A program made the position numbers and the translations under genes. Below, in pieces: positions 44,801-54,660 of a stretch of DNA of 64,000 nucleotides. The notes below the pieces were generated by a model. It was not told the DNA's origin. It worked only from the letters and a program-made list of their open reading frames with translations, and did no database searches. Source of the DNA: CAWANF01 sp963783355 (GTDB lineage: Bacteria; Bacteroidota; Rhodothermia; Balneolales; DATFMH01); contig CAWANF010000009.1 in NCBI GenBank assembly GCA_963783355.1, positions 62,001-126,000 of the forward strand. The letters are read 5' to 3'. The first letter of the stretch is position 1; each line of letters begins with the position of its first letter.

Positions 44801-45244
44801 TCAGGCTTTTTGAAGCCAATCATTTATTTCAAGAAGAAGGGGTTGTAACGTTTCATAACCGACAATACGGATGGCTTCAGTTATAGGTACCCAACGGGCT
44901 GATTCTATTTCTTCCTCTGTTTGCGGTTGGAATTTTTCAGCTTTTGAAGACATCACAAACCAATGAGTTGTCTTCCCCCAAAGTTTGTTATTTCGTTCAT
45001 ATTCATGATATGTACTGCTTAAATCAGCTTTAATTTCAGGTAAAGGAATACCTAATTCTTCACTAACCTCCCTTCGGGCACAATCCGTAATAGATTCGCC
45101 CTTTTCGCATTTTCCTTTCGGCAAATCCCATTTGCCCCACCGGTAAATCATTACAATCTCCGATTCAGCATGCCCTGTTGTTTTGCGAAATAGTATTCCT
45201 CCTGCAGCTGTTACCTCTTTTTTAATCATTGGCTTTGTCTTCAT
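44801..45244 (-). CDS. NUDIX hydrolase
   Basis: 147 residues. The NUDIX box is complete at 44-66: GKCEKGESITDCARREVSEELGI (G-x5-E-x7-R-E-x2-E-E-x-G). It hydrolyses a nucleoside diphosphate linked to another moiety; the substrate cannot be told, and similarity to diadenosine polyphosphate hydrolase-like NUDIX proteins (YRWGKWDLPKGK) is noticeable. The start overlaps the end of the DUF1844 gene by 23 bases, so the two are coupled; a second Met (45229) would still overlap. Confidence 0.92.
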   Translation of the reverse strand: MKTKPMIKKEVTAAGGILFRKTTGHAESEIVMIYRWGKWDLPKGKCEKGESITDCARREVSEELGIPLPEIKADLSSTYHEYERNNKLWGKTTHWFVMSSKAEKFQPQTEEEIESARWVPITEAIRIVGYETLQPLLLEINDWLQKA

Positions 45245-45611
45245 CAGCCGATTTGTCTGTTTCCAAACTCCCCGTTTTCTCCTTATCGCTGGCAGTACTG
45301 TCTTTTTTATCTTTCTCTATTTCATCAACATAATTTAATTGTAAAGTACTGATGGTTTGATTTAAATAGTCCTGCAACTCTTTAGATAAATTTGATTGAG
45401 TATAACTCTTCAGCATATTCAGGGTATCGATTGCATACTTAGCCGAGCTCATATCACGCTCAATTTTATCAGTCGCCGGATTTTTAATTTTTCCCATCCC
45501 CATCATCGCTATTTGCTGATGTTGTTGAACCAGCATCATAAACAACAACTGATTCTGTTGTTCTCCTGATAACCGGCTTGCGTCAAAATCCATTGTATTA
45601 TTCTCACTCAT
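45222..45611 (-). CDS. DUF1844-domain protein
   Basis: About 129 residues from the ATG at 45611; the frame is open for 18 more codons upstream, but those (MIFIFQWIKAKINKNILA) look like spurious leader. The domain LSGEQQNQLLFMMLVQQHQQIAMMGMGKIKNPATDKIERDMSSAKYAIDTLNMLKSYTQSNLSKE matches DUF1844, an all-helical small protein of unknown role. The tail is acidic and low-complexity (DKKDSTASDKEK). It is coupled to the NUDIX gene. Confidence 0.85.
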   Translation of the reverse strand: MSENNTMDFDASRLSGEQQNQLLFMMLVQQHQQIAMMGMGKIKNPATDKIERDMSSAKYAIDTLNMLKSYTQSNLSKELQDYLNQTISTLQLNYVDEIEKDKKDSTASDKEKTGSLETDKSADEDKAND

Positions 45612-45817
45612 AGCTAAAATATTTTTGTTAATCTTTGCTTTTATCCACTGAAAAATAAAAATCATTTAAGAAAGGTGGAAGACGATACTGATTTTAAGGT
45701 GAACGGGAAATTATCTGTTTGCCGACCAACAGTTTTTCGTATCTTGAGTACAATACTTATTATATTTAAACAAACAAAAACTTACTTAAATAGCTGCTTA
45801 AATAAATATTTTGACAA

Positions 45818-47032
45818 ATGTCACAGATTCACCCTTTTAAAGCCTGGCGGCCCAAGCCTGGTTTACTTGAAGAAATAGCTTGTGTACCCTACGATGTTAT
45901 TGACACAGATGAAGCACATGAATTAGCAAAAGGCAAACCGAATAGTTTCCTTCATGTAATACGTCCGGAAATTGACCTGCCGGAAGACACCGGAATTTAT
46001 GATGACGCCGTTTATCAGAAAGGGGCTGAAAACCTGAAATCCATGATGGATAAAGGATTGCTAATGCAGGACGAGAAACCCTCTTTGTATATTTATAAAC
46101 TGGTTATGGACGGACGTCCTCAAACCGGTTTGTTTTCCTGTGTTTCCGTTGAAGATTATGATAATGATGTTATTCTTAAACACGAACTCACACGTCCTGA
46201 CAAAGAGGACGATCGCACACGCCACATCATCACGCAACAAGCCCACGCCGAACCGGTTATGCTGACCTACCGTGACGATTCCTCAGTTAATAAACTGACC
46301 AAAAATATCCTAGAGAATGAAACTCCTGTTTATGACTTTACTGCTGATGATGGAATCCAACACACCATTTGGAAAGTTGACAACACGGAAGTCTATGTTC
46401 AGGCTTTTAAAAATATAGAGCATTTGTACGTTGCGGACGGACATCATCGCTGTAAAAGCGCCTCTCGTACTGTAGAGCAAATGCGAAAAGAAAATGGAAA
46501 TCATACGGGAAATGAAGAATATAATTTCTTTCCTGCCGTTCTTTTCCCTATGGGACAAATGGAAATCCTGGCATATAACCGAATTATATATAAACTCCCG
46601 GAATATTTTCTGGAAAACCTATCCGATGTCGTTGCTCTAAATAAAGGAGTGAACCCTGTTCCAGCTAAAAAAGGTGATATCTGTCTTTATCATGCCGGAA
46701 CATGGTATGGAGCCAGTCTTCCGCAACCCGAAGCCGGTGCAAACAGTGCCGACCGACTGGACGTATCCAGATTACAAAAAAACATTCTGGAACCTTTGCT
46801 GAATATCACCGATCAGCGTCGTGATAAGAATATCTCTTTCGTTGGTGGCATTCGTGGTACCGGGGAGCTGGAAAAACTTGTCGATTCCGGTAAAGCAGAA
46901 CTCGCAATCAGCATGTATCCGACAGATATCAGTGAATTGATTGCCGTATCGGATGAAGGATTACTGATGCCTCCTAAATCTACATGGTTTGAACCAAAAC
47001 TCCGTTCAGGACTATTGGTTCACACATTTTGA
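45818..47032 (+). CDS. DUF1015 family protein, serine-metabolism-linked
   Basis: 404 residues. The start MSQIHPFKAWRPKPGLLEEIACVPYDVIDTDEA and the motifs FLHVIRPEIDLPE, YADGHHR-type VADGHHRCKSA and PVLFP-like AVLFPMGQMEILAYNR are typical of DUF1015, whose members are often next to serA/serC and were proposed to act in serine metabolism. Here serC is 45 bases downstream. Exact reaction not established. Cytoplasmic, no signal peptide. Confidence 0.88.
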   Translation: MSQIHPFKAWRPKPGLLEEIACVPYDVIDTDEAHELAKGKPNSFLHVIRPEIDLPEDTGIYDDAVYQKGAENLKSMMDKGLLMQDEKPSLYIYKLVMDGRPQTGLFSCVSVEDYDNDVILKHELTRPDKEDDRTRHIITQQAHAEPVMLTYRDDSSVNKLTKNILENETPVYDFTADDGIQHTIWKVDNTEVYVQAFKNIEHLYVADGHHRCKSASRTVEQMRKENGNHTGNEEYNFFPAVLFPMGQMEILAYNRIIYKLPEYFLENLSDVVALNKGVNPVPAKKGDICLYHAGTWYGASLPQPEAGANSADRLDVSRLQKNILEPLLNITDQRRDKNISFVGGIRGTGELEKLVDSGKAELAISMYPTDISELIAVSDEGLLMPPKSTWFEPKLRSGLLVHTF

Positions 47033-47076
47033 AATCATCAATCTATTTTCAAATTAATCTATAAAATAAATTATTT

Positions 47077-48153
47077 ATGAACCGTATACATAATTTCAGC
47101 GCAGGACCTGCTGCGTTACCTTTAGAAGTTTTGCAAAAAGCTCAGGAAGAATTATTGGATTATCATGGTAAAGGTGCTTCTATCATAGAAATGAGCCACA
47201 GAAGCCCGGAATACACCGAAATTAACGCTCAAGCTGAAGAACGAATGCTAAAACTGCTCGGTGCCAGTGATGATTATAAGGTCCTTTATCTGCAGGGAGG
47301 AGCCAGTACACAATTTATGATGGTTCCATTTAACTTTCTGCAAAGTGGTGAAACAGCCGATTATATTAACACCGGCGCATGGTCAAAAAAAGCTATCAAA
47401 GAAGCCAAATCTTTTGGTAATGTGAATGTGGCATTCAGCTCTGAAGAACAGAATTTTAACCGTGTCCCGAAACAATCGGAATTAAAACTTACAGATAATG
47501 CTAAATATCTGCACTTCACTTCGAATAACACTATTTTCGGCACTGAATTTTCGACGGAGCCTGTAGCAAATGTACCTTTGGTATGTGACGCTTCCTCAGA
47601 TTTCCTGTCTCATCCGGTAGACATTAATAAATATGGTATCATCTATGCTGGTGCCCAAAAAAATCTGGGGCCAGCCGGTGTAACAGTGGTTGTAATCCGT
47701 AAAGATTTCCTGGAAAAAGCCCGCACCGAAGGTGTTCCAACCATGCTGAGCTACAAAACTCACGCCGAAAAGCTATTCAATACTCCTCCGGTATTTGCCG
47801 TTTATTTTGTAAACCTGGTTTTGGAATGGCTTGAAAGCAAAGGCGGTATAGCTGCTATGCAGAAAATTAATGCTGAAAAAGCTGAATTACTGTATGGAGA
47901 AATTGAAAAGGATGATTTTTACAAAGGTACTGCCGAGGTTGAATCACGTTCTAAAATGAATGTAACCTTCCGTCTTCAAAGCGAAGATCTTGAGAAAAAA
48001 TTCCTTGCTGAAGCAGCTAAAAATAGTTTAAGCGGGTTGAAAGGACATCGTAGTGTCGGTGGTATACGTGCCAGTATCTACAATGCCTGTTCCCTCGATA
48101 GTGTCAAAACACTAGTCAGCTTTATGAGTGAATTCCGCAATTTGAACGGATAA
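47077..48153 (+). CDS. serC: Phosphoserine aminotransferase
   Basis: 358 residues. PLP enzyme that converts 3-phosphohydroxypyruvate to phosphoserine in serine synthesis and also serves vitamin B6 synthesis. The start HNFSAGPAALPLEVLQKAQEEL, IEMSHRSPEY, LYLQGGASTQF, the PLP-lysine region YAGAQKNLGPAGVTVVVI (K is the Schiff base residue) and C-terminal GHRSVGGIRASIYNA are all present. Preceded by the DUF1015 gene. Confidence 0.97.
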   Translation: MNRIHNFSAGPAALPLEVLQKAQEELLDYHGKGASIIEMSHRSPEYTEINAQAEERMLKLLGASDDYKVLYLQGGASTQFMMVPFNFLQSGETADYINTGAWSKKAIKEAKSFGNVNVAFSSEEQNFNRVPKQSELKLTDNAKYLHFTSNNTIFGTEFSTEPVANVPLVCDASSDFLSHPVDINKYGIIYAGAQKNLGPAGVTVVVIRKDFLEKARTEGVPTMLSYKTHAEKLFNTPPVFAVYFVNLVLEWLESKGGIAAMQKINAEKAELLYGEIEKDDFYKGTAEVESRSKMNVTFRLQSEDLEKKFLAEAAKNSLSGLKGHRSVGGIRASIYNACSLDSVKTLVSFMSEFRNLNG

Positions 48154-48178
48154 TACGACCAGTTTATCGAATTGAATT

Positions 48179-48211
48179 AAAGCCGTCATATTTTTATGGC
48201 GGCTTTTTTTA
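48179..48211. terminator. Terminator after serC
   Basis: AAAGCCGTCATA pairs with ATGGCGGCTTT (one G-T pair) and is followed by a T run. It lies between converging serC and rhomboid genes. Confidence 0.85.
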
Positions 48212-48802
48212 TTACATCATACCTATCTTTTGCAGGAATATAGACAATGCCACGGGCTTAAATATGATGGTGAAAATAATGCCGGTAACAGCACCAGTGA
48301 TGTGAGCTTCGTGATTTATAGTGCCCCTCTGTCTTCTGCTCTCGAAAATGCTATATGCTATGAAAAGGACTCCGAATATAATGGCCGGTATCCCGATAGG
48401 TATAAAGAATAAGTATAATTTCTGCCAGGGATAGAACAGGATAAATGAAAAAATAACTCCTTCAACCGCGCCCGAAGCTCCCAGGCTGGCATAAGACGGA
48501 TCATTACGATGTCGTATAAGACTTGGAATATTAGCTACGATCAGTGATGTAAAATACAGGCCGATAAAAATGGGCGTCCCAAGGATTTGCTCCAGAAATG
48601 GGCCAAAAAAATAAAAAGTGAACATATTAAACAGCAAATGCATCCAGTCGGCATGTAAAAAACCCGCCGTGGCCAGTTGATAATACTTATGTTCACGAAT
48701 GGTATAATATGGACGCAACATCCCGTCTTCTAAAAAATGAGGAGCGAAATACCAGGCCGTTATACTGGTAATAACCGTTGCTGCTAAAATTACATACGCC
48801 AT
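48212..48802 (-). CDS. Rhomboid-family intramembrane serine protease
   Basis: 196 residues, six predicted membrane helices. Conserved features are HLLFNMFTFYFFG (N59 oxyanion), the catalytic serine S110 in GASGAVEG and catalytic H167 in NHEAHITGAVTG. It cleaves membrane proteins within the bilayer; no substrate is suggested. The stop follows the serC terminator. No partner gene. Confidence 0.93.
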   Translation of the reverse strand: MAYVILAATVITSITAWYFAPHFLEDGMLRPYYTIREHKYYQLATAGFLHADWMHLLFNMFTFYFFGPFLEQILGTPIFIGLYFTSLIVANIPSLIRHRNDPSYASLGASGAVEGVIFSFILFYPWQKLYLFFIPIGIPAIIFGVLFIAYSIFESRRQRGTINHEAHITGAVTGIIFTIIFKPVALSIFLQKIGMM

Positions 48803-48960
48803 CTAATGATAATTTAATTCTGAATATATGAACGAGGGTAAGGTACGTTAACGTGGGGAATAATGCTTTCTTGTTTCTTTTTTTATGTTTTTATGTTTGG
48901 AACGACATTAACTTTTGCGGAACAGGTGTCAGACTTCGTATATTTGAGGTCTGTAAACAA

Positions 48961-49033
48961 GCCGAAGTAGCTCAGTTGGTAGAGCGACGCTCTCGTAAAG
49001 CGTAGGTCGTCGGTTCAAGTCCGATCTTCGGCT
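48961..49033 (+). tRNA. tRNA-Thr (CGT)
   Basis: 73 bases. Acceptor GCCGAAG/CTTCGGC, D-arm GCTC/GAGC, anticodon arm ACGCT-CTCGTAA-AGCGT with CGT at 34-36, T-arm GTCGG-TTCAAGT-CCGAT (one G-T pair), discriminator T, CCA not encoded. Confidence 0.95.
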
Positions 49034-49036
49034 CAA

Positions 49037-49068
49037 AAAGCCCCTTTTTTAGAGGGGCTTTTTTATTT
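49037..49068 (+). terminator. Terminator after tRNA-Thr
   Basis: AAAGCCCC pairs with GGGGCTTT around TTTTTTAGA and is followed by T; it also serves the converging SDR gene. Confidence 0.8.
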
Positions 49069-49090
49069 CATATAATTAATTTTTCGCATT

Positions 49091-49837
49091 TCAGGGAATT
49101 GTAAATCCACCATCCACCGGCAAAACTACTCCTGTTATAAATGAAGCCTTTTGCGAACAGAGCCAGACTACTGCATTAGCTACATCTTCCGGCTTTCCAA
49201 ACCGGCCAATGGGATGCTGTGCCAATAGTTGCTGATGACCTTCCGGGTTATCTTCAAAAAAACGCTCAATCATTGGGGTCTCAATAACACCGGGACAAAT
49301 AGCATTCACCCTTATTCCATCTTTGGCATATTCTAAAGCTGCTGATTTCGTGAGTCCGACAACGCCATGTTTACTAGCTACGTATGCTGAAATTGCCTGA
49401 AAACCAACCATTCCTGCTACTGAAGATATATTTACAATAGCTCCGCCCTGTTTCCTGATATATGGAATTTCATTTTTCATGCAGCTCCAAACACCCTTCA
49501 GATTAACAGCCTGTACAAAATCCCAGTTCTTTTCTGTAGCAACATCTATCATTGCCTGATCCCCTTCCACACCTGCGTTGTTACAGGCAAAATCAAGCCC
49601 GCCATACTCTTTTATAGTGCGCTCTACCATTTCGGCTACCTGTTTCAGTGAAGAAACATCTGTTTCTAAAGGCAAAGCTTCACAATTTAAAGCTTCAATC
49701 ATATCAGCCGTCTCTTTAGCACCAATAAAATTAATATCCGCTGCAACTACTTTGGCTCCCTCGTTTGCAAAGGCAAGAGCAACAGAACGTCCGATCCCCG
49801 CACCTGCTCCTGTAACTAATACCACCTTGTCTCTCAT
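49091..49837 (-). CDS. Short-chain dehydrogenase/reductase
   Basis: 248 residues. Classical SDR: NAD(P) motif TGAGAGIG (9-16), NNAG (86-89), catalytic S139, Y152 and K156 (AYVASKH), and C-terminal GRFGKPEDVANAVVWLCSQKASFITGVVLPVDGGFTIP, the shape of the glucose-1-dehydrogenase-like/FabG-like branch. The aspartate in VVAADI suggests NAD preference. GGGGG precedes the start. Substrate unknown. Confidence 0.88.
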   Translation of the reverse strand: MRDKVVLVTGAGAGIGRSVALAFANEGAKVVAADINFIGAKETADMIEALNCEALPLETDVSSLKQVAEMVERTIKEYGGLDFACNNAGVEGDQAMIDVATEKNWDFVQAVNLKGVWSCMKNEIPYIRKQGGAIVNISSVAGMVGFQAISAYVASKHGVVGLTKSAALEYAKDGIRVNAICPGVIETPMIERFFEDNPEGHQQLLAQHPIGRFGKPEDVANAVVWLCSQKASFITGVVLPVDGGFTIP

Positions 49838-50100
49838 TGATTTTCCCCCTGATATTTAAATAATCGCATCTTAAGTCTTTGCTTTAATTATTTAAAAACT
49901 ACTCTTAAAGTTTGGCTTTTAATGTCAGGAAACGGCTAAATACAGGGTAGTTCAAGGCCTTACATCCCAAACCTTTACTTTGAAAATATTGAGTAATAAT
50001 TCAGAGCGTCAACTACACCGAGTATTGCCCCTTAAATGCTATACAATTATATTCGTATAGTTACTGTATTGTGTTGATGTGCATAAATTCATTTATATCT

Positions 50101-50108
50101 TATCTTTG
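50101..50108 (+). promoter_or_regulatory. Bacteroidota-type -7 element upstream of the GH2 gene
   Basis: TATCTTTG matches TAnnTTTG, 33 bases before the ATG at 50142. A -33 TTTG at the usual 19-21-base spacing is not clear (a TTG lies about 25 bases upstream), so support is partial. Confidence 0.4.
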
Positions 50109-50141
50109 AATTGCAATACATTTTGTCCCACATAATTCATA

Positions 50142-52874
50142 ATGAGTCGTCCTATGAAAAAAAACTGTTCTAAAAATCATTTTCTTCATCATAAACCACG
50201 AATATTTAGAGATTTCAATCCTGTTCTTATCCTTTTGTCATTTTTTTTCTGCGCCGGTATGTTAACGTTAACTGCAGGATTTGTTCAAGCCCAGCAACAA
50301 TCGAGAATATCCTATACGGTTGATAACAACTGGCAATTCTACAAAGGAGATACTCCGTTTTCTGCAATCTCAACTATTTCAAAGAGTGATTGGAAAGCGG
50401 TTTCAATACCACATACATGGAATACAAAAGATGCGTTTGATGATACTCCCGGTTATTATCGCGGTCCGGCCTGGTATCATAAAACCCTCAGTGTACCGGG
50501 AGACTGGAAAAACAAAGAAGTTTACCTCTATTTTGAGGGAGTAGATCAACAAACGGAAGTTTATGTAAATGGCAAAGATGTTGGATCTCATGTTGGCGGA
50601 TATACCCGGTTTTGTTTTCCAATAAGCAGTTTCCTGAAGTTTAATGACGGCTCTTTAACACCCAATCAGATTTACGTTAAAGTCGATAACAGTTACAATA
50701 ATGATATTCCGCCATTATCGGCTGATTTCACGTTTTATGGAGGCATTTATCGCGATGTTTATGTGAAAGCGGTGAATAAAGTTCATTTTTCTCTTTCAGA
50801 TTTTGCTTCCAATGGTGTTTTTCTTACAACTCCGGAAGTAAGCGCAGAAAAAGCATCGGTGGCAGCAAAATCAGTCATTACGAATAGTATGAATGGCAGA
50901 GAACGCATCCGTTTAGTAACGACTATTTATGATGAACAAAATAATGTCGTTCAGAAAAAGGCAACCAATTTAAGGCTGAAAGAGGGTGATAATACTATTA
51001 ATCAGGCATTTAAATCCATCTCAAACCCGCATCTCTGGTCACCTGGTGATCCCTATTTATATCGTGTTGTATCACAGATATTTGATCGTCGATCCGGCAA
51101 GGTTTTGGATGAAATATCTAATCCACTGGGTTTAAGATGGTTTAAATTTGATGCCGATAATGGTTTTTTCCTTAATGGAAAACATATGAAACTTATTGGT
51201 GCGAACCGCCACCAGGATTATCCCGGAATGGGTAATGCTGTTCCTGAACATCTTCAGATTAGAGATATTGAGTTATTAAAGAAAATGGGAGCTAATTTTA
51301 TAAGAATCTCTCATTACCCACAGGACCCGGTTATTCTTCAGGAATGTGATAAACTTGGTATTCTGGCATCTGTTGAAATTCCTATTGTTAATACTATCAC
51401 AGAGTCAGATGCCTTTACAAACAATTGTGAACATATGATGACGGAAATGATTCGCCAAAATTTTAATCATCCAAGCGTCATCATTTGGGCCTACATGAAT
51501 GAAGTCCTGCTTGTCCCTCGCTTCCGGCACGATCCGGCCCGACAAAAAATCTATTTTAAACATGTTTACGATCTTGCTGAAAAACTTGAAACCCTGGCCA
51601 GGAAGGAAGATCCGTTTCGTTATACGATGATTCCTTTCCATGATTATTTTGATATTTATTACAAGACCGGGTTGACTTCTGTTCCGATGATTGACGGATG
51701 GAATCAATACGAGGGCTGGTATGGTCATGATATTACTGGTGTTCAGCGTTTTCTGGATCGCGCGCATAAACTCATTCCGGATAAACCAATATTCGTAACA
51801 GAATACGGTGCCGGCGCCGATCCCCGCTTGCATAGTTTTCACCCGGAGCGTTTTGATTTTACCGTAGAATATCAAACCTATTTCCATAAATACTTTCTAA
51901 ATTCCATCATGAAGAGGCCATTTGTAGCCGGTTCTTCACTTTGGAATCTATCGGATTTTGGCTCTGAAGGGCGCGGGGATGCTGTTCCTCATATCAACAA
52001 TAAGGGAATGCTTGGCTACAACCGCGTACCAAAAGCGACATATTATTTTTATCAGTCACGTTTACTGAAGAAACCTTTCGTCAAAATTGCTTCCCGTCAA
52101 TGGACTTTAAGAGGAGGCATTGCGAAAAGTGATCAGGACCTTTTCTGCACTCAGCCTGTTCAGGTATTCACCAACGAGCAAAACGTTGATTTGACCATTA
52201 ATGGCAAAAATTTAGGGAACCAATCGGCAGAAAATGGCATCGCAACATTTAACGTTCCGTTTTCAAATGGTGTGAATAAAATTGTAGCAACTTCAAAGGT
52301 AAACGGACTTACTTTTTCCGACAACGCTACTATTAAATTCCACCTGGAACCTGCAAATCTTGATAGTAAGGCCTTACCATTCCAAAATATTAATATTAGT
52401 CTCGGAACGTTAAGATACTTCTCCGATAAGCAGCAACATCAGATTTGGCTGCCGGATCAGGAGTATCAAAACAAAACATGGGGTTCTGAAGGTGGTGAAA
52501 CTTATGTGATGCCGGGCCGCCATAATGAACCTTACGGAACTGATAAAAATATTTTAGGGACGGATGAAGATCCTATTTATCAGACTCAAAAAGTGGATAT
52601 CAAAGACTACAAATTAGATGTTCCTGATGGATCATATACCGTTAAACTCTATTTTTCAGAAATAAATAACGATTCCACCAGAACATTCGATGTCGTTGTG
52701 AATGGCACTCCCGTAGTCCAAGATCTTAACCTTTATAAAGAATACGGTCCCTACCAGGCGGTATCATTCAAAACACATGTAATTACGCAAAACGGACAGG
52801 GAATCAGAATTGTATTCAAACCTGTGACCGGCGAGCCCGTTTTAAACGCTTTGAGTGTTAGAAAAATCAGATAA
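50142..52874 (+). CDS. Secreted glycoside hydrolase family 2 enzyme with malectin-like domain
   Basis: 910 residues. Signal region LILLSFFFCAGMLTLTAGFVQAQ. GH2 layout: sugar-binding jelly roll (VSIPHTWNTKDAFDDTPGYYRGPAWYHK; VYLYFEGVDQQTEVYVNGKDVGSH), Ig-like domain, then TIM barrel with acid/base E454 (WAYMNEV; W-A-Y-M-N-E rather than the commoner W-x-x-x-N-E context) and nucleophile E554 (VTEYGAGADP). The C-terminal about 150 residues (TYVMPGRHNEPYGTDKNILG ... RTFDVVVNGTPVV) are malectin-like and bind sugars. Beta-galactosidase/glucuronidase-type activity is likely; the exact substrate is not evident. It stands alone between opposing genes. Confidence 0.9.
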   Translation: MSRPMKKNCSKNHFLHHKPRIFRDFNPVLILLSFFFCAGMLTLTAGFVQAQQQSRISYTVDNNWQFYKGDTPFSAISTISKSDWKAVSIPHTWNTKDAFDDTPGYYRGPAWYHKTLSVPGDWKNKEVYLYFEGVDQQTEVYVNGKDVGSHVGGYTRFCFPISSFLKFNDGSLTPNQIYVKVDNSYNNDIPPLSADFTFYGGIYRDVYVKAVNKVHFSLSDFASNGVFLTTPEVSAEKASVAAKSVITNSMNGRERIRLVTTIYDEQNNVVQKKATNLRLKEGDNTINQAFKSISNPHLWSPGDPYLYRVVSQIFDRRSGKVLDEISNPLGLRWFKFDADNGFFLNGKHMKLIGANRHQDYPGMGNAVPEHLQIRDIELLKKMGANFIRISHYPQDPVILQECDKLGILASVEIPIVNTITESDAFTNNCEHMMTEMIRQNFNHPSVIIWAYMNEVLLVPRFRHDPARQKIYFKHVYDLAEKLETLARKEDPFRYTMIPFHDYFDIYYKTGLTSVPMIDGWNQYEGWYGHDITGVQRFLDRAHKLIPDKPIFVTEYGAGADPRLHSFHPERFDFTVEYQTYFHKYFLNSIMKRPFVAGSSLWNLSDFGSEGRGDAVPHINNKGMLGYNRVPKATYYFYQSRLLKKPFVKIASRQWTLRGGIAKSDQDLFCTQPVQVFTNEQNVDLTINGKNLGNQSAENGIATFNVPFSNGVNKIVATSKVNGLTFSDNATIKFHLEPANLDSKALPFQNINISLGTLRYFSDKQQHQIWLPDQEYQNKTWGSEGGETYVMPGRHNEPYGTDKNILGTDEDPIYQTQKVDIKDYKLDVPDGSYTVKLYFSEINNDSTRTFDVVVNGTPVVQDLNLYKEYGPYQAVSFKTHVITQNGQGIRIVFKPVTGEPVLNALSVRKIR

Positions 52875-53227
52875 TGGATATGATAAGTCATACAAAAAGA
52901 GCGTCAAACTTGTGATTTTACTATCCGTAATTGCTTTAACTCCTTGAAATACCACTGGCTATGTACTAAAAATTCATAGACTTATTAAAATTCTAACTTA
53001 GTAATTGTTAATTATTTTGTACAATTATTATTGACAAAAGAAAAACAGGTTTATCAATTAAGTACTTGACAGTTAACATATTACGTCAGTATTAAATTTA
53101 CTGCTATGATGTAACTGGGGTGGTTAATCAAGGGAGGAATAAGAAAAGGTCTGATTGTTGTGGGGCAATGATCAGACTTTTCTTTTTTATTTCGCCGAAT
53201 TTGATTCTCCATATCCTTAAAAATTCC
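52875..53227. other. 353-base gap with a strong terminator at 53141-53188
   Basis: AT-rich, no gene. AAGAAAAGGTCTGAT (53141-53155) pairs with ATCAGACTTTTCTT (53171-53184), followed by T, between the converging GH2 and pyruvyltransferase genes. Nothing else is recognisable. Confidence 0.7.
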
Positions 53228-54511
53228 TCACATCATCAGTTTGGAATGATTCATTGTTTTTAATAGATCCACATTCCTTCGTGATTTCATTGTATACTTA
53301 TCGGATTTTCTTTTTAACAATCGACGAAGAGCCTCTCCATTATCTAAATGTGATCTGCACAATCTTATAACTTTTTCCGTTTCATGTTCCAAATTCAATG
53401 AATCAATTACAGGCACATCCAGCTCGATTTCATTCATCAAAGCCCTCATCTTAAATGTAAAAGCCGATAATGGAACAACAGGTGTACCACCGCTTAATGC
53501 AAAAATACTTGGATGCCAGCGTCCGCCAATATATACCCTGGAATTACCCAGGATATCAATAGCTTGCCTAATTGCAGTATTTAGTCCTATTAATGGAATT
53601 TTATATTTTTGAGAAATCGGGCCCAGAACTTCTTCATCGGTTGCAGCTGAAGCCGTTAAAACAATTTGACTGAACTCTTTTTTCAGCTCTTTAATTAATT
53701 TCAGATACCCTGGCACAGGATCATATCCAATGGTCTCAGGTCGCAAATATACGGAACTGCCACCAAGGCATATATACGGTTTTGATGGATCAAAATCATA
53801 CGTTCTGTAAGGAAAAACATCGAAATAACCGGGCCGGGATGCCGTTTTAATCCATTCATCATATCTCATTGGCCGATATACAAATGCAGCATCAGCTGCT
53901 ACCGAAAATCTTGTAAATTCTTTGCATTCCTGTGCAGAAACTGATTCACGGAACACAACATCATCCAATAACGGGTAAACATTCCGGGCCATTTCCATTA
54001 GTGCCGGATCACTTAATTCAGCAGTGTGATTTACTATTGCCGTTGGCTTTTTAAAATATTTTTTGGAAACATATGCCAGAAAATATATAAAACGGCTTTC
54101 TCTTTTTAATCCGTAAATACATCCTTCTCCATTTAGAATGACAAGGTCGTTCTGGTCAAAAGCTTCCTTAATCTCATGGAATATTTCCCCGGAAATGAGA
54201 AACTCGGCAAATTTATCAAAATCGCTCCATTTCAAAGGAACGGTGTCTGAAACAGGAGGCATTAACTTCTTCGATAATCTTCGTAAGGCCTTTGGAATGA
54301 CAGGAGGCAACAATAAATCAATGGTTCTTTTAGTAAGATTGGGATTTTTTGCTTTTTTTAATTTTTGGGAATTGTAATCAAGGCTTTTGGAATACAAAGT
54401 GTCCCGAATGGTACCACCATTTTCTTCTATTAATAGCCTTAATGCATTAGATGTCGCTCTTGCACCCCAATTCGAATCGTCAGAAGTATCGTTGATTAAA
54501 AAAACATTCAA
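53228..54511 (-). CDS. Polysaccharide pyruvyl transferase family protein
   Basis: 427 residues. The fold is suggested by NDTSDDSNWGARATSNALRLLIEENGG at the N-terminus, DDVVFRESVSAQECKEF in the middle and IGLNTAIRQAIDILGNSRVYIGGRWHPSIFALSGGTPVVPLSAFTFKMRALM near the end, all typical of the CsaB-like/PS_pyruv_trans superfamily. Members add pyruvate ketals to cell-surface polysaccharides, or act as glycosyltransferase-like enzymes. The substrate is unknown and no other polysaccharide gene is adjacent. Confidence 0.8.
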   Translation of the reverse strand: MNVFLINDTSDDSNWGARATSNALRLLIEENGGTIRDTLYSKSLDYNSQKLKKAKNPNLTKRTIDLLLPPVIPKALRRLSKKLMPPVSDTVPLKWSDFDKFAEFLISGEIFHEIKEAFDQNDLVILNGEGCIYGLKRESRFIYFLAYVSKKYFKKPTAIVNHTAELSDPALMEMARNVYPLLDDVVFRESVSAQECKEFTRFSVAADAAFVYRPMRYDEWIKTASRPGYFDVFPYRTYDFDPSKPYICLGGSSVYLRPETIGYDPVPGYLKLIKELKKEFSQIVLTASAATDEEVLGPISQKYKIPLIGLNTAIRQAIDILGNSRVYIGGRWHPSIFALSGGTPVVPLSAFTFKMRALMNEIELDVPVIDSLNLEHETEKVIRLCRSHLDNGEALRRLLKRKSDKYTMKSRRNVDLLKTMNHSKLMM

Positions 54512-54660
54512 TTGCAGTCCTCTCTCGTTATTCCTCTCTTTCTATAGTTTGAATAGACCCTTTACCCATTATTCAAAAATGATTTACAAGAAAAATAACG
54601 TCTAAGGCTACAATAGGTTAATTAAAATAAACTAATTGCGGACCGAATAAGGCTATTTTT